Source: Paracraurococcus sp049315625 (GTDB lineage: Bacteria > Pseudomonadota > Alphaproteobacteria > Acetobacterales > Acetobacteraceae). Taken from it: 37,184 bases of DNA. The stretch spans positions 1-37,184 of the forward strand of contig JBMOJU010000008.1 in the NCBI GenBank assembly GCA_049315625.1, in the 5' to 3' direction. The notes beneath the pieces were generated by a model. It saw only the letters and a program-made list of their open reading frames with translations. It was not told the DNA's origin and did no database searches. Made by a program: the position numbers and the translations under genes. Shown in pieces: positions 22,529 through 32,462 of the stretch. Positions within the stretch are counted from its first letter, which is position 1; each line of letters begins with the position of its first letter.

Positions 22529-24178
22529 ATGCGCGAGCTGATCCGCGGCACCCGCCGCTTCATCGCCGGCCTCAAGCCGGTGAAGGTGCCGGACGCCCCG
22601 GCGCGCTCCTTCCGCGACCTCTGGCCCGGCGATGCCGGCCGCGGTGCCCGGCTGCTGCGCAACGAGTTCGAGGTGCTGGGCACTACGCGGCGGCTGGAAC
22701 CGGGCGGCGATGGCTGGGGCGAGGCCGCCGGCCCGGTCACCTGGCGGGCCGCGGCGCATGGCTTCGCCTGGCTGCGCGACCTGCGCGCGCTGGGCACCGA
22801 TACCGCCCGGATGCGCGCCCGCGACCTGGCGGAGGATTGGCTGGCCCGCGGCGCCGGGGAGAACCTGGCCCAGGCGCCCGAGGTCGCCGCCGCCCGGGTT
22901 TCCGCCTGGCTCGGCCATTGGGATTTCCTCGCCGCCACGGCGGAGGACGGCTTCCGCAGGAAGCTGCTGGTCCGCCTGGCGCAGGACGCCCGCGGCGTGG
23001 TCGGCAGCCTGCCGGCCGAGGCGATGCATCGCGGCGCCCTGGTGACCCTGAAGGGCGCCATCGCCGCCGCCGTGGCGCTGGAGGAGGAGGCCTGGATGAC
23101 CCGGGCGCTCCGCTTCCTGCCGGGCGAGCTGGAGCGGCAATTCCACCCCGATGGCGGGCATGTCGAGCGCTCCCCGGCGCAGCTGCTGCTGGCGCTGCAG
23201 GACCTGATCGAGATCCGCAACCTGCTGCATGGCGCCGGGCTGAACCCGCCGCCGCTGCTGGCTACCGTGCTGGAACGCGCCGGCCAGGCGCTGCGGCTGT
23301 TCCGCCATGGCGATGGCGGCCTCGCCCAGTTCAACGGCACGCGGGAGGACGGGGCGGGGCTGGTCGACCTCGTGCTGACCCAGGGCCAGGCGCGCGGCCG
23401 GGCGCCGCTGCTGCTGGAGGAAAGCGGCTTCCACCGCCTGCAGGCCGGCCGCACGCTGATCATCGCCGATGCCGGCGCGCCACCGCCGCAGCGCGCGCGG
23501 GACAGCGCCACCGGCCTGCCGCGCGGGGCCGACCGCTTCGCCCATGCCGGAACGCTGAGCTTCGAGATGTCGGTCGGCCGCGACCGGCTGATCGTCAATT
23601 GCGGCGCGGCGCCGGCGGCGGAGGCCGAATGGCGCGACGCGCTGCGTGCCACCGCCGCCCATTCCACGCTGGTGTTGGCCGAGACCAACAGCGCCGAGCT
23701 GAAGGAGGAGGGCCTCGGCCGCCGCCCCGAGCGGGTCGAGGGCGACCGGCAGGAGGCCGATGGCGCGCAATGGCTGGACGCGGTGCATGATGGCTGGCGC
23801 AAGCCCTTCGGCGCGCAGCACCGCCGGCGGCTCTATATCGACCGCAACGGCGACGATCTGCGCGGCGAGGACCTGATCGAGATGGCCGAGCCGGGCGCGC
23901 CGGTGCCGGGCTTCCTGCTGCGCTTCCACCTGCACCCGGCGGTGATCGCCACGCCGCAGATCGATGAGCAGGCGGTGCTGCTGAAGCTGCCGTCGAACCA
24001 GTTCTGGCGGCTGCGCGCCAAGGGCGCCAAGGTCGCGGTGGAGGAGAGCCTCTATCTCGGCAGCGGTGAGCCGCGGCGGACCAGCCAGATCGTGCTGACC
24101 GCCGAGGCGGGGTCGAACACCGTGCAATGGGCGATCGGCCGGGTGCAGCCGGCGGGCGGCGAGGCGGCCGAGGGGTAG
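22529..24178 (+). CDS. Heparinase II/III family protein
   Basis: 549 residues. No signal peptide is visible (MRELIRGTRRFIAGLKP). The N-terminal alpha/alpha toroid region contains LAPEVAAARVSAWLGHWDFL-like helices and QFHPDGGHVERSPAQLLLAL. The C-terminal beta-sheet domain begins about residue 300 with LIIADAGAPPP, FAHAGTLSFEMSVGRDRLIV, ATAAHSTLVLAETNSAEL and HHRRRLY-like text (QHRRRLYIDRNGDDL). This short cytoplasmic branch is common in alphaproteobacteria and its substrate is not established. Its TAG directly abuts the stop codon of the convergent glycosyltransferase gene with no spacer. Confidence 0.85.
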   Translation: MRELIRGTRRFIAGLKPVKVPDAPARSFRDLWPGDAGRGARLLRNEFEVLGTTRRLEPGGDGWGEAAGPVTWRAAAHGFAWLRDLRALGTDTARMRARDLAEDWLARGAGENLAQAPEVAAARVSAWLGHWDFLAATAEDGFRRKLLVRLAQDARGVVGSLPAEAMHRGALVTLKGAIAAAVALEEEAWMTRALRFLPGELERQFHPDGGHVERSPAQLLLALQDLIEIRNLLHGAGLNPPPLLATVLERAGQALRLFRHGDGGLAQFNGTREDGAGLVDLVLTQGQARGRAPLLLEESGFHRLQAGRTLIIADAGAPPPQRARDSATGLPRGADRFAHAGTLSFEMSVGRDRLIVNCGAAPAAEAEWRDALRATAAHSTLVLAETNSAELKEEGLGRRPERVEGDRQEADGAQWLDAVHDGWRKPFGAQHRRRLYIDRNGDDLRGEDLIEMAEPGAPVPGFLLRFHLHPAVIATPQIDEQAVLLKLPSNQFWRLRAKGAKVAVEESLYLGSGEPRRTSQIVLTAEAGSNTVQWAIGRVQPAGGEAAEG

Positions 24179-25300
24179 CTACAGGCCCAGCAGGTCGAGC
24201 GTGCGGCCGACCACCTTCGCCTCGGTGTAGTGGTCCAGTGCCCGCTGCCGGCCGGCCGCGCCCATCCGCGCCCGCCGCGCCGGGTCCTCCGCCAGCACGC
24301 GCAGCGCTTCGGCCAGCGGCGCGGCCTCGGCGGGCGGCACCAGCAGCCCGGTCTCGCCCGGCACCACCATCTCGCGCGGCCCGCGGATATCGGTGGTGAC
24401 CACCGGCAGGCCGCAGAGCATGGCCTCGATCACCGACATCGGCAGGCCCTCGAAATGGGAGGGCAGGGCGAAGACATCGGCCGCCGCCAGCAGGCGCGCC
24501 ACGTCGGTGCGGTAGCCGAGGCGGCGGAGGCGCGGGCCCAGTTCCGCCGACGCGGCGGCGAAGACCGGTTCCAGATCCTCACCATGGTCGCTCGGCAGCC
24601 GCTCCCCCACCACCCAGAGCACGCAATTGCCGGGCGCCGCGCGCAACGCCTCCAGCAATTCGGGGTAGCCCTTGTGCCGCACCAGGCGGGAGACGGCGAT
24701 GACCACGCAATCGCCCTGCCGGGCGCCGAGCTCCGCCCGCAGCGCCGCCCGGGCGGCCGGGTCCGGCCGGAACAGCGCGGGGTCGCGGCCATTGCCCACC
24801 GCGGTGGCGCGGCGGTGGATGCCGAGGCGCCTGGCATCCGCCGCCTCCTCCGCGCTGACGGTCAGGTAGGTGTCGGTGATGCGCCCGGCGGCGCGTTCCA
24901 GCCCGAGCGACAGCGCCCGCCGCCACCAGGGGCCGGGCTGGTTGAACAGGAAGCCGTGGCAGGTATAGGCGATGCGCGGACGGCCGTGGCGCCGCGCCAG
25001 CCGGGCCGCCAGCCGCGCCAGCAGCCCGCTGATCGGCATGTGGCCCTGCACAAGGTCGAAGCCCTCGGCGCGGAAGATCCGCAGCAGGGCCAGGAAGGCA
25101 CGCAGCTGCGCGAGGGGGTTGAGCGAGCGGGCCATCGGCACCGCGATGATGCGGAAGCCCTCGGCGCGCGGCAGGTCCAGCAGCGGGCCCTCGGCACAGA
25201 TGCCCACCACCTCATGCCCACGCTCCCGCGCCCCGCGCATCAGCGGCAGCAGGAAGTGGCGCAGCGCGAAATCGACGTTGATGACCTGGGCGACCTTCAC
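24179..25300 (-). CDS. Glycosyltransferase family 4-like protein
   Basis: 373 residues, GT-B fold. The N-terminal half (VAQVINVDFALRHFLLPLMRGARERGHEVVG, GHMPISGLLARLAARLA) is the acceptor domain. The C-terminal half binds the nucleotide sugar: VSRLVRHKGYPELLEAL and the EX7E motif in FEGLPMSVIEAM. It resembles transferases acting early on lipid-linked glycans. Start: a GTG at 25300 gives VKVAQVINVDFALR, matching the usual N-terminus. The ribosome-binding site is weak. It belongs to a minus-strand group of three transferases, with an 86-base gap from the previous one, and is the last gene of that group. Confidence 0.88.
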   Translation of the reverse strand: MKVAQVINVDFALRHFLLPLMRGARERGHEVVGICAEGPLLDLPRAEGFRIIAVPMARSLNPLAQLRAFLALLRIFRAEGFDLVQGHMPISGLLARLAARLARRHGRPRIAYTCHGFLFNQPGPWWRRALSLGLERAAGRITDTYLTVSAEEAADARRLGIHRRATAVGNGRDPALFRPDPAARAALRAELGARQGDCVVIAVSRLVRHKGYPELLEALRAAPGNCVLWVVGERLPSDHGEDLEPVFAAASAELGPRLRRLGYRTDVARLLAAADVFALPSHFEGLPMSVIEAMLCGLPVVTTDIRGPREMVVPGETGLLVPPAEAAPLAEALRVLAEDPARRARMGAAGRQRALDHYTEAKVVGRTLDLLGL

Positions 25301-25386
25301 CCGGCCTGGATAGGCCGCAGTCCCCGGCGCGAGGCTTCACCTCCCGGCCAGCCCGGGCGGCGACGGTCAAAACGCGGGGAGGCGGC

Positions 25387-26292
25387 TCAGGACCGCAGGC
25401 CGCGCAGCAACCGCAGGCTGAGTTGCGCCGCGATCGCCGCATCCAGCGCCCAGTGGACCGGCCGCGGCAGCGCGGCGAAATTCTGCCGGAAGTAGCGCCG
25501 GAAGCTGCGCGCCTTGTGGCGCTCGACGAAGGCCTTCGGCGCGCCGCTGGTGCCGCCGACATGGCGCACCACGACATCCGGGGCGAACAGGATCTCGCCG
25601 CCCGCGCGGCGGAAGCGCAGGCAGAGGTCGAGATCCTCGACATGCAGGAAATAGCCCTCGTCGAAGCCGCCGATCCGCCAATAGGCGTCGCGCCGGAGGA
25701 ACATGCAGGCGCCGCTGATCGCCGGCACCGGCGTGATCTCCGGCGGCAGCGGCGTGCGGTGCAGGTTCAGCCGCAGCCCGGGGAACAGCCGGTGCAGCCG
25801 CAGCGCCTCGACCAGGGCGGAAACCGGGGTGAGGAGCTGGCGGCGGCTGCCGGCCTGGTCCTGCCCGTCGCCATCCAGGATGCGTGGCCCGATCATCCAG
25901 GGCGAGGGCAACGCCGCGGCATGCCGCTGCAGCGCGGTGAGGGCGCCCGGTGGCAATTCGCCGTCCGGGTTCAGCAGCAGCAGGTATTCGCCCTCGGCCG
26001 CCCGGGCGCCGAGGTTGCAGGCGGCGCCGAAGCCGATATTGCCGTGCCCGGTCAGCAGCCGCAGCCGGGGCTCGCGCGCCGCCCAGGCGGCGAGCATCGA
26101 CAGCGCTTCGGGCGGGTTGCCGTTGTCGACCAGCAGCAATTCCACCGCGGCGTCCTGCGCCAGGACCGAGGCGATGGCCTCTGCCAGCGAGGGACCGGTG
26201 TAGTAGCTGACGATGACGACCGAGGTCAGGCCGTGGACGGTCGCGTCGCGCGGCGCGGCGACGACCTGGCCTGGTGCGACGGGGGCGTTCAT
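25387..26292 (-). CDS. Glycosyltransferase family 2 protein
   Basis: 301 residues, GT-A fold. SVVIVSYYTGPSLAEAIASV opens the domain, VDNGNP and NIGFGAACNLGARAA mark nucleotide binding, LLLNPDGELPPGAL carries the DXD-like metal site, and FLHVEDLDLCLRFRRAGG is the acceptor/catalytic region seen in rhamnosyltransferase-like enzymes. No membrane segment is obvious. The ATG at 26292 overlaps the stop of the upstream glycosyltransferase (ATGA), so both are translated together and likely add successive sugars to one surface polysaccharide. Confidence 0.88.
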   Translation of the reverse strand: MNAPVAPGQVVAAPRDATVHGLTSVVIVSYYTGPSLAEAIASVLAQDAAVELLLVDNGNPPEALSMLAAWAAREPRLRLLTGHGNIGFGAACNLGARAAEGEYLLLLNPDGELPPGALTALQRHAAALPSPWMIGPRILDGDGQDQAGSRRQLLTPVSALVEALRLHRLFPGLRLNLHRTPLPPEITPVPAISGACMFLRRDAYWRIGGFDEGYFLHVEDLDLCLRFRRAGGEILFAPDVVVRHVGGTSGAPKAFVERHKARSFRRYFRQNFAALPRPVHWALDAAIAAQLSLRLLRGLRS

Positions 26293-27242
26293 CGCGCGGC
26301 CTCCGCCGCGGGCGGCAGCGGGGCGAGCGCGAACCACAGCGCCATGGCGACATCCTGCGCCCGGCTCTGCCGGTACAGCCCGGCCTGCCGCGCCAGCCGG
26401 AGCCGGCCGAGCGGCCCGCGCCCGCGCATGTTGCGCAGGAGGCCGAGGACCCGCCGCGCCTCCTCCGCCAGCAGCGGCTCCACCGCCGCCAGGCAGTCGA
26501 GATGCGCACCGACCATGGCGGTGAAGCCGCCCGGGCCGCGCCGCAGCGCGCGCCGCAGCCGGTCGGCCAGCGGCGGGTCGGCGCCGATCGTGTTGGCGCC
26601 GTGCTGGCGGTAGAGCAAGGCGGGTTCGGGGTCGAACAGCACCTGGCCGCCGGCGCCGGTGACCAGGATATAGGCCCACCAGTCGTGCATGGACCCGGGC
26701 GGCGGCGGCGGCGCGGCCAGCAGCAGGGCGCGGGCGGCCGGGTTCAGCACGATGGTGCAGCCGGTGGCGATGTTCTGCACGATGGCGTTGCCGAAGCCGG
26801 GCGGCCGGGCCGGCAGGGTGCTCTCGCCGAGCGGCTGCAGCGCCGCATCCACCAGCCGCTGCCGGGCGCAGGCGAGGGCAGGTGTGCCGTCCGGCACCGC
26901 CGCCAGCGCGGCGACGGCGCGGGCGGTCTTGCCCGGCAGCCAGACATCATCCTGGTCGCAGAAGGCGAAGAAGGCGGCATCCGCGGGCGCCGCCGCGAGC
27001 AGGGCGAGGAAGCCGCGGGCGGCGCCGAGCCGGCCTTCAGGCTGCCGGACCTGGCGGCAGGGCGTCCCGTGCCGGGCCGCCCAGGCGTCGATGACGTCGC
27101 CCGAACCGTCGTCGGACCCATCGTCGCGCCAGAGCAGGGTGAGCGGCGGGCCGGCCTGGGCCGCCAGGCTGTCGAGCTGTTCGGGCAGGAAGCGGGCGCC
27201 GTTGCGCACTGCCATGAGGACCGCGCCGCGCGGGCGTACCAT
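26289..27242 (-). CDS. Glycosyltransferase family 2 protein (WcaA/rhamnosyltransferase-like)
   Basis: 317 residues. Hallmarks are LMAVRNGARFLPEQLDSLAA, WRDDGSDDGS and CDQDDVWLPGK, the last being the DXD metal/nucleotide site typical of this branch. Downstream, SMHDWWAYILVTGAGGQVLF and LYRQHGANTIG also fit. I chose the ATG at 27242 (MVRPRGAVLMAVRNG) because AAGGCAGG precedes it. The ATG at 27215 is the main alternative and also keeps the domain whole. It is the first gene of the minus-strand glycosyltransferase group and is divergent from the porin-like gene. Confidence 0.87.
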   Translation of the reverse strand: MVRPRGAVLMAVRNGARFLPEQLDSLAAQAGPPLTLLWRDDGSDDGSGDVIDAWAARHGTPCRQVRQPEGRLGAARGFLALLAAAPADAAFFAFCDQDDVWLPGKTARAVAALAAVPDGTPALACARQRLVDAALQPLGESTLPARPPGFGNAIVQNIATGCTIVLNPAARALLLAAPPPPPGSMHDWWAYILVTGAGGQVLFDPEPALLYRQHGANTIGADPPLADRLRRALRRGPGGFTAMVGAHLDCLAAVEPLLAEEARRVLGLLRNMRGRGPLGRLRLARQAGLYRQSRAQDVAMALWFALAPLPPAAEAAR

Positions 27243-27431
27243 CCAATCCTGCCTTGATTTCCTTCCGGCGCGGGGCTGCGCCGGGCCGCCGATGTGGCGG
27301 CGGAAGATGCCGACGTCGCGATACGACATCAACCAAAAGTTGTCACTGCGGCGGCGAGAGTGTCACCCAACCGGCCCTTCGGACCGGCGCCACGGCCCGG
27401 CTTGCGGCCCCCGGCCGTTGCCGCTATCGGC

Positions 27432-27456
27432 CTCTATGATCCTGAAATTCATAGAG
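27432..27456. promoter_or_regulatory. Inverted repeat in an AT-richer patch before the porin-like gene
   Basis: CTCTATGA (27432-27439) and TCATAGAG (27449-27456) form a perfect 8-base inverted repeat with a 9-base spacer, ending 21 bases before the chosen start. It could be an operator or a hairpin in the mRNA leader. The stretch 27420-27485 is clearly less GC-rich than its surroundings. It also contains an alternative in-frame ATG at 27436. Confidence 0.4.
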
Positions 27457-27477
27457 AATTACTGCCGATCTCTTCAT

Positions 27478-28866
27478 ATGAACAGGTCTGCATGCGTGGC
27501 CTGCTTCCTGATGCTGCTGGCCGCCCTGCCGGCCGCGGCGCAGCATGGCGGCGGCCGCGGCACCGGCGCACCGCCGGCGGAGGACGCCGCGCCGGCAATC
27601 CTGCCCGACCTCGCCGCCCGGCAGGCAGCGCTGGAAGCGGTGGGCTGGATGCTCCGCGGGCAATCCACCTTCGTGCAGCAATTCCACCCGGCCTTCCGGG
27701 CGCCCTATCGGGGCGACAACAGCCTCGGCGCCGGCGACCAGGGGCGGAACACCCTGTCGCTCGACATCGTCGTCGGCCGGCGGCTGTGGGAGGGGGCGGA
27801 GTTCATCATCGATCCGCAGATCTCGCGCGGCTTCGGCCTGTCCGGAACCCGCGGCCTGGCCGCCTTCCCGAATGGGGAGGCCTTCCGGGTCGGCAGCGAG
27901 ATGCCGACCCTCTATGTCGCGCGCGCCTTCCTGCGGCAGACCATCGCCCTGTCCGGGGAGCGCGACGTGGCGGAGCACGACCCGCTGCGCTTCGCCGGCG
28001 CCCTGCCGCGCGAGCGGATCACCATCACCGCCGGCAAATTCCCGGTCTTCGACATCTTCGACGACAACAGGTACGCCCACGACCCGCGGACGCAATTCCT
28101 GAACTGGGCCTTCGCCTCCGCCGGCGCCTTCGACTTCGCCAACGATGCGAAGGGCTTCACCAATGGCGTCGCGGTGGAATGGGATGCCGGCGGCTGGGGG
28201 CTGCGCGGCGGCGCCTTCCAGGTGGCCAAGCGGATCAACTCGCTCTCGCTCGACCCGCAGCCGTTGCGTGGCTTCCAGTTGCTGGCCCAGGCTGACCGCT
28301 TCTACGACTGGTCGGGCCGGCCCGGGGCGCTGCGGCTGCTGTTCGGCCTGTCGCGCACCCGGGCGCAGCGCTGGGATTCGCTGGTCGAGGGCGACATCAC
28401 CGCGACCGAGGTCAGCCCGACCGGCGCTTCCTCCCTGAAGCACATGCTGGTGCTGAACTGGGAGCAGGAGCTGCGCGACGATCTCGGCGCCTTCGCCCGG
28501 ATCTCCTGGAACGACGGGCGGACGCAGAACTGGATGTACACCGAGATGGACTGGGCGGTCTCGGCCGGCCTGTCCTGGACCGGGGCGCGCTGGGGCCGGG
28601 CGGCGGATACGGTGGGGCTGGCCGGCAATGTCGGCGGGCTGTCGCCCAGCCACCGGCGCTTCCTGGAGGCCGGCGGGATCGGCTTCATCACCGGCGACGG
28701 CAAGCTGAGCTACCGGCCGGAGCTGGCGGCAGAGGCCTATTACAGCGCCCGGATCGCGCCCGGCACCGACCTGACCGCCGACCTGCAGCTCTTCGGCAAC
28801 CCGGCCTACAACGCCGATCGCGGGCCGGTGGCGGTGCTCGGGCTCCGGCTGCGGACGGCGTTCTGA
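27478..28866 (+). CDS. OprB-like carbohydrate porin / outer-membrane protein
   Basis: 462 residues. A signal peptide (MNRSACVACFLMLLAALPAAAQ) precedes an outer-membrane beta-barrel ending in the aromatic LRLRTAF. Text such as FVQQFHPAFRAPYRGDNSLG, FIIDPQISRGFGLSGTRGLA, FPNGEAFRVGSEMP and ITAGKFPVFDIFDDNRYAHD matches the OprB-type carbohydrate porin pattern as I remember it. Beside three glycosyltransferases, it may take part in polysaccharide export or sugar uptake. The ATG at 27478 gives a clean signal peptide. The ATG at 27436 would add 14 residues. Neither has a clear ribosome-binding site. Confidence 0.78.
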   Translation: MNRSACVACFLMLLAALPAAAQHGGGRGTGAPPAEDAAPAILPDLAARQAALEAVGWMLRGQSTFVQQFHPAFRAPYRGDNSLGAGDQGRNTLSLDIVVGRRLWEGAEFIIDPQISRGFGLSGTRGLAAFPNGEAFRVGSEMPTLYVARAFLRQTIALSGERDVAEHDPLRFAGALPRERITITAGKFPVFDIFDDNRYAHDPRTQFLNWAFASAGAFDFANDAKGFTNGVAVEWDAGGWGLRGGAFQVAKRINSLSLDPQPLRGFQLLAQADRFYDWSGRPGALRLLFGLSRTRAQRWDSLVEGDITATEVSPTGASSLKHMLVLNWEQELRDDLGAFARISWNDGRTQNWMYTEMDWAVSAGLSWTGARWGRAADTVGLAGNVGGLSPSHRRFLEAGGIGFITGDGKLSYRPELAAEAYYSARIAPGTDLTADLQLFGNPAYNADRGPVAVLGLRLRTAF

Positions 28867-28891
28867 ATCCCGGCATGGCGCCGGCGAGTTC

Positions 28892-28906
28892 TGGCACAGC
28901 GCTTGC
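28892..28906 (+). promoter_or_regulatory. Sigma-54 type -24/-12 promoter before the second Bug gene
   Basis: TGGCACAGCGCTTGC matches the consensus TGGCAC-N5-TTGC, with GG and GC at the exact required spacing. Transcription would start about 12 bases downstream of the GC (near 28917), giving a leader of about 80 bases before the ATG at 28997. It lies in a real intergenic gap (28867-28996), which makes a chance match less likely. A cognate enhancer-binding activator is not in the window. Confidence 0.6.
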
Positions 28907-28996
28907 GGCATTGGCAGCGTGGCGGCCGCCCGGCTCCGGGTCCGCTGCCCGCGCGGGCATCGCCGTGCGGGCCCTGCGCAGACCTGAGGCACAGCC

Positions 28997-29974
28997 ATGC
29001 TCCGTCGCACCCTGCTCTCCGCCGCCGCCGGTACGCTCGCCGCGCCGGCCGCACTCCGCGCCCAGTCCGGGCCCTGGCCGAACCGGCCGGTGCGGATCCT
29101 CGTCCCCTATGCTCCGGGCGGTGCCTCCGACATCATCGTCCGGCCGCTGACGGAGGGGCTGGAGAAGGTCTTCGGCAAGCCCTTCCTGGTGGACAACCGG
29201 GCGGGCGCGGGTGGGTCTGTCGGCACCGGCGCGGCGGCGGTGGAGCGGCCGGATGGCCACACCCTGCTGGTCAGCAACACCGGCCCGCTGGCCATCGCGC
29301 CGGCGCTGTTCCCCAACCTGACCTATGACCCGGCCAAGGCCTTCCACTGGGTCGCCATGCTGGCCGGCGCACCGATCGCCTGCGCGGTGAAGGGCGACGG
29401 GCCGATCAAGACGATCCAGGACTACGTCGCGGCGGCGAAGGCGAAGCCGGAGGCGATCAGCTTCGGCTCCTCCGGCGTCGGCACGTTGGGCCACCTGACC
29501 GGGGTGCTGTTCGGCATGGAGGCCGGGGTGCAATTGCTGCACGTGCCCTTCCGCGGCGCGGCGGAGGCGCAGCAGGCGGTGCTGTCGGGCAATACCGAAA
29601 GCCTCTGGGACACGGTCGGCGCCAATGCGGCCGCGATCCGGGCCGGCGGGCTGCGCGGACTGGGGCTTTCCTCCCAGGCGAGGATCGCCGCGGTGCCGGA
29701 CGTGCCGACCCTGGTCGAGCAGGGGTTCCCGTGCGTGGTCGCGATCAACTGGTTCCTGCTGGCGGCGCCGGCGGGGCTCGACCCGGAGATCGCGGCGAAA
29801 CTGCGCGCCGCGGTGCATGAGGCGCTGGCGGCGGCGGTGGTGCTGGAGCTGCTGGAGGCCGCCGGGATCGTCTCACTGGGCACGCCGACCCCGGCCGAGA
29901 TCGGCAGCTTCGTCGGGCAGGAAGGCGAACGCTGGGGCCGGGTGGTGCGCATCGCGGGGGTCAAGCCGGGCTGA
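28997..29974 (+). CDS. Second tripartite tricarboxylate transporter (Bug family) binding protein
   Basis: 325 residues. A signal peptide (MLRRTLLSAAAGTLAAPAALRAQ) is followed by the Bug fold: WPNRPVRILVPYAPGGASDI, GKPFLVDNRAGAGGSVGTG, SFGSSGVGTLGHLTGVLFGM, and LLHVPFRGAAEAQQAVLSG. It is only distantly similar to the first Bug protein. Again no TctAB components are nearby, the normal situation for orphan Bug receptors. The ATG at 28997 follows GAGG. A sigma-54 promoter candidate directly upstream suggests regulated expression, for instance by nitrogen status or a two-component system. Confidence 0.9.
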   Translation: MLRRTLLSAAAGTLAAPAALRAQSGPWPNRPVRILVPYAPGGASDIIVRPLTEGLEKVFGKPFLVDNRAGAGGSVGTGAAAVERPDGHTLLVSNTGPLAIAPALFPNLTYDPAKAFHWVAMLAGAPIACAVKGDGPIKTIQDYVAAAKAKPEAISFGSSGVGTLGHLTGVLFGMEAGVQLLHVPFRGAAEAQQAVLSGNTESLWDTVGANAAAIRAGGLRGLGLSSQARIAAVPDVPTLVEQGFPCVVAINWFLLAAPAGLDPEIAAKLRAAVHEALAAAVVLELLEAAGIVSLGTPTPAEIGSFVGQEGERWGRVVRIAGVKPG

Positions 29975-29995
29975 CCATCGGCCCGGGACGGCCTG

Positions 29996-30042
29996 GACCA
30001 GATTCGCGCCCGCGGCCGGTTCCGGCCCCCGGCGATCTGGTC
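29996..30042 (+). promoter_or_regulatory. Long stem-loop in the purH leader
   Basis: Outer arms GACCAGATTCGC (29996-30007) and GCGATCTGGTC (30032-30042) pair with one bulged T. An inner hairpin GGCCGG-TT-CCGGCC (30014-30027) stacks inside. The structure starts 22 bases after the Bug stop and ends 31 bases before the purH ATG. No U-run follows, so it may be a Rho-independent-like 3' end of the Bug mRNA or a regulatory leader element. It does not match the purine or ZTP riboswitch patterns I know. Confidence 0.5.
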
Positions 30043-30073
30043 TATGCCGCCGCCCTTCCCGGAGTTGCCCCCG

Positions 30074-31651
<1,578 letters not shown>

Positions 31652-31694
31652 TATCGCATTCCCCTGTTGCTCCGGCACCGCGAAGGGGGTCCGC

Positions 31695-32303
31695 ATGGAA
31701 CGGCTGATCGACGGCTACCGCCGCTTCCGCGCCGAGACCTGGCCGCGCGAGCGGGCGCGGTTCGAGGCGCTGGCGGCCGAGGGCCAGCGGCCGCACACCA
31801 TGGTCATCGCCTGTTCCGACAGCCGGGTGGATCCGCAGATGATCTTCTCGGCCGGCCCGGGCGAGCTGTTCGTGGTCCGCAACGTCGCCAGCCTGGTGCC
31901 GCCCTACATGCCGGATGCCGCCTTCCACGGCACCAGCGCGGCGGTCGAGTTCGGCGTCCGCGTGCTGGGGGTGCGCGAACTGGTGGTGATGGGCCATGCG
32001 CTGTGCGGCGGCGTGCGGGCGCTGCTGGATGGCGTGCCGGAGACGGCGGGGGATTTCATCGCCGGCTGGATCAGCATCGCCGCCGGTGCCCGCGCGGTGG
32101 CGCTGCGCTGCGACATCCCCGAAGCGCGGCAGGAAGTCGGCGAGCACGAAGCGGTGCGCATCTCGCTGGCCAATCTGTTGACCTTTCCCTTCGTCGCCGA
32201 GGCCGTCGCCGCCGGCACGCTGACCTTGCGGGGCGCGCATTTCGGCGTGGCGACGGGGCGGCTGGTGCTGCTGCAGCCGGATGGGACCTTCGCGCCGCCT
32301 TAG
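31695..32303 (+). CDS. Beta-class carbonic anhydrase
   Basis: 202 residues. Zinc ligands C40, H101 and C104 and the Asp-Arg dyad D42/R44 are all present (ACSDSRVDP and GHALCGG), with FVVRNVASLVPPY and GTSAAVEFGVRVLGV between them. It interconverts CO2 and bicarbonate, supplying bicarbonate to carboxylases, including the purine pathway whose purH gene lies 43 bases upstream. The ATG at 31695 follows GAAGGGGG. The stop codon TAG (32301-32303) is the first part of dispersed repeat copy B. Confidence 0.94.
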   Translation: MERLIDGYRRFRAETWPRERARFEALAAEGQRPHTMVIACSDSRVDPQMIFSAGPGELFVVRNVASLVPPYMPDAAFHGTSAAVEFGVRVLGVRELVVMGHALCGGVRALLDGVPETAGDFIAGWISIAAGARAVALRCDIPEARQEVGEHEAVRISLANLLTFPFVAEAVAAGTLTLRGAHFGVATGRLVLLQPDGTFAPP

Positions 32304-32405
32304 AGCGCGATGGCTTGAGGCGGAATCGCCGAAAAGCCTGGATCACCCGACCGAACAAACGCCCGCGCGGGATGCGTGAGCGAACGCGAACGCATCACGC
32401 GCTGA
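32300..32405 (+). repeat. Dispersed intergenic repeat, copy B
   Basis: This begins TTAGAGCGCGATGGC, contains GAGGCGGAATCGCCGAAAA, then GATGCGTGAGCG and ends CGCATCACGCGCTGA. It aligns along its full length with copy A (18092-18197, opposite strand). The ends form imperfect terminal inverted repeats (TAGAGCGCGAT against ATCACGCGCTGA), which gives a MITE- or REPIN-like layout without any coding capacity. The element supplies the carbonic anhydrase stop codon and lies 57 bases upstream of rmuC. Confidence 0.85.
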
Positions 32406-32462
32406 GGGGACTGGCCGCCGCCCTTCGCGCGATGCGAGAATCAGAGGGCCGCGACTCGGGGG

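Noticed and set aside
30000..30073. Purine or ZTP riboswitch before purH
   Set aside because: The stem-loop is clear but none of the conserved core sequences of those riboswitch classes could be found.
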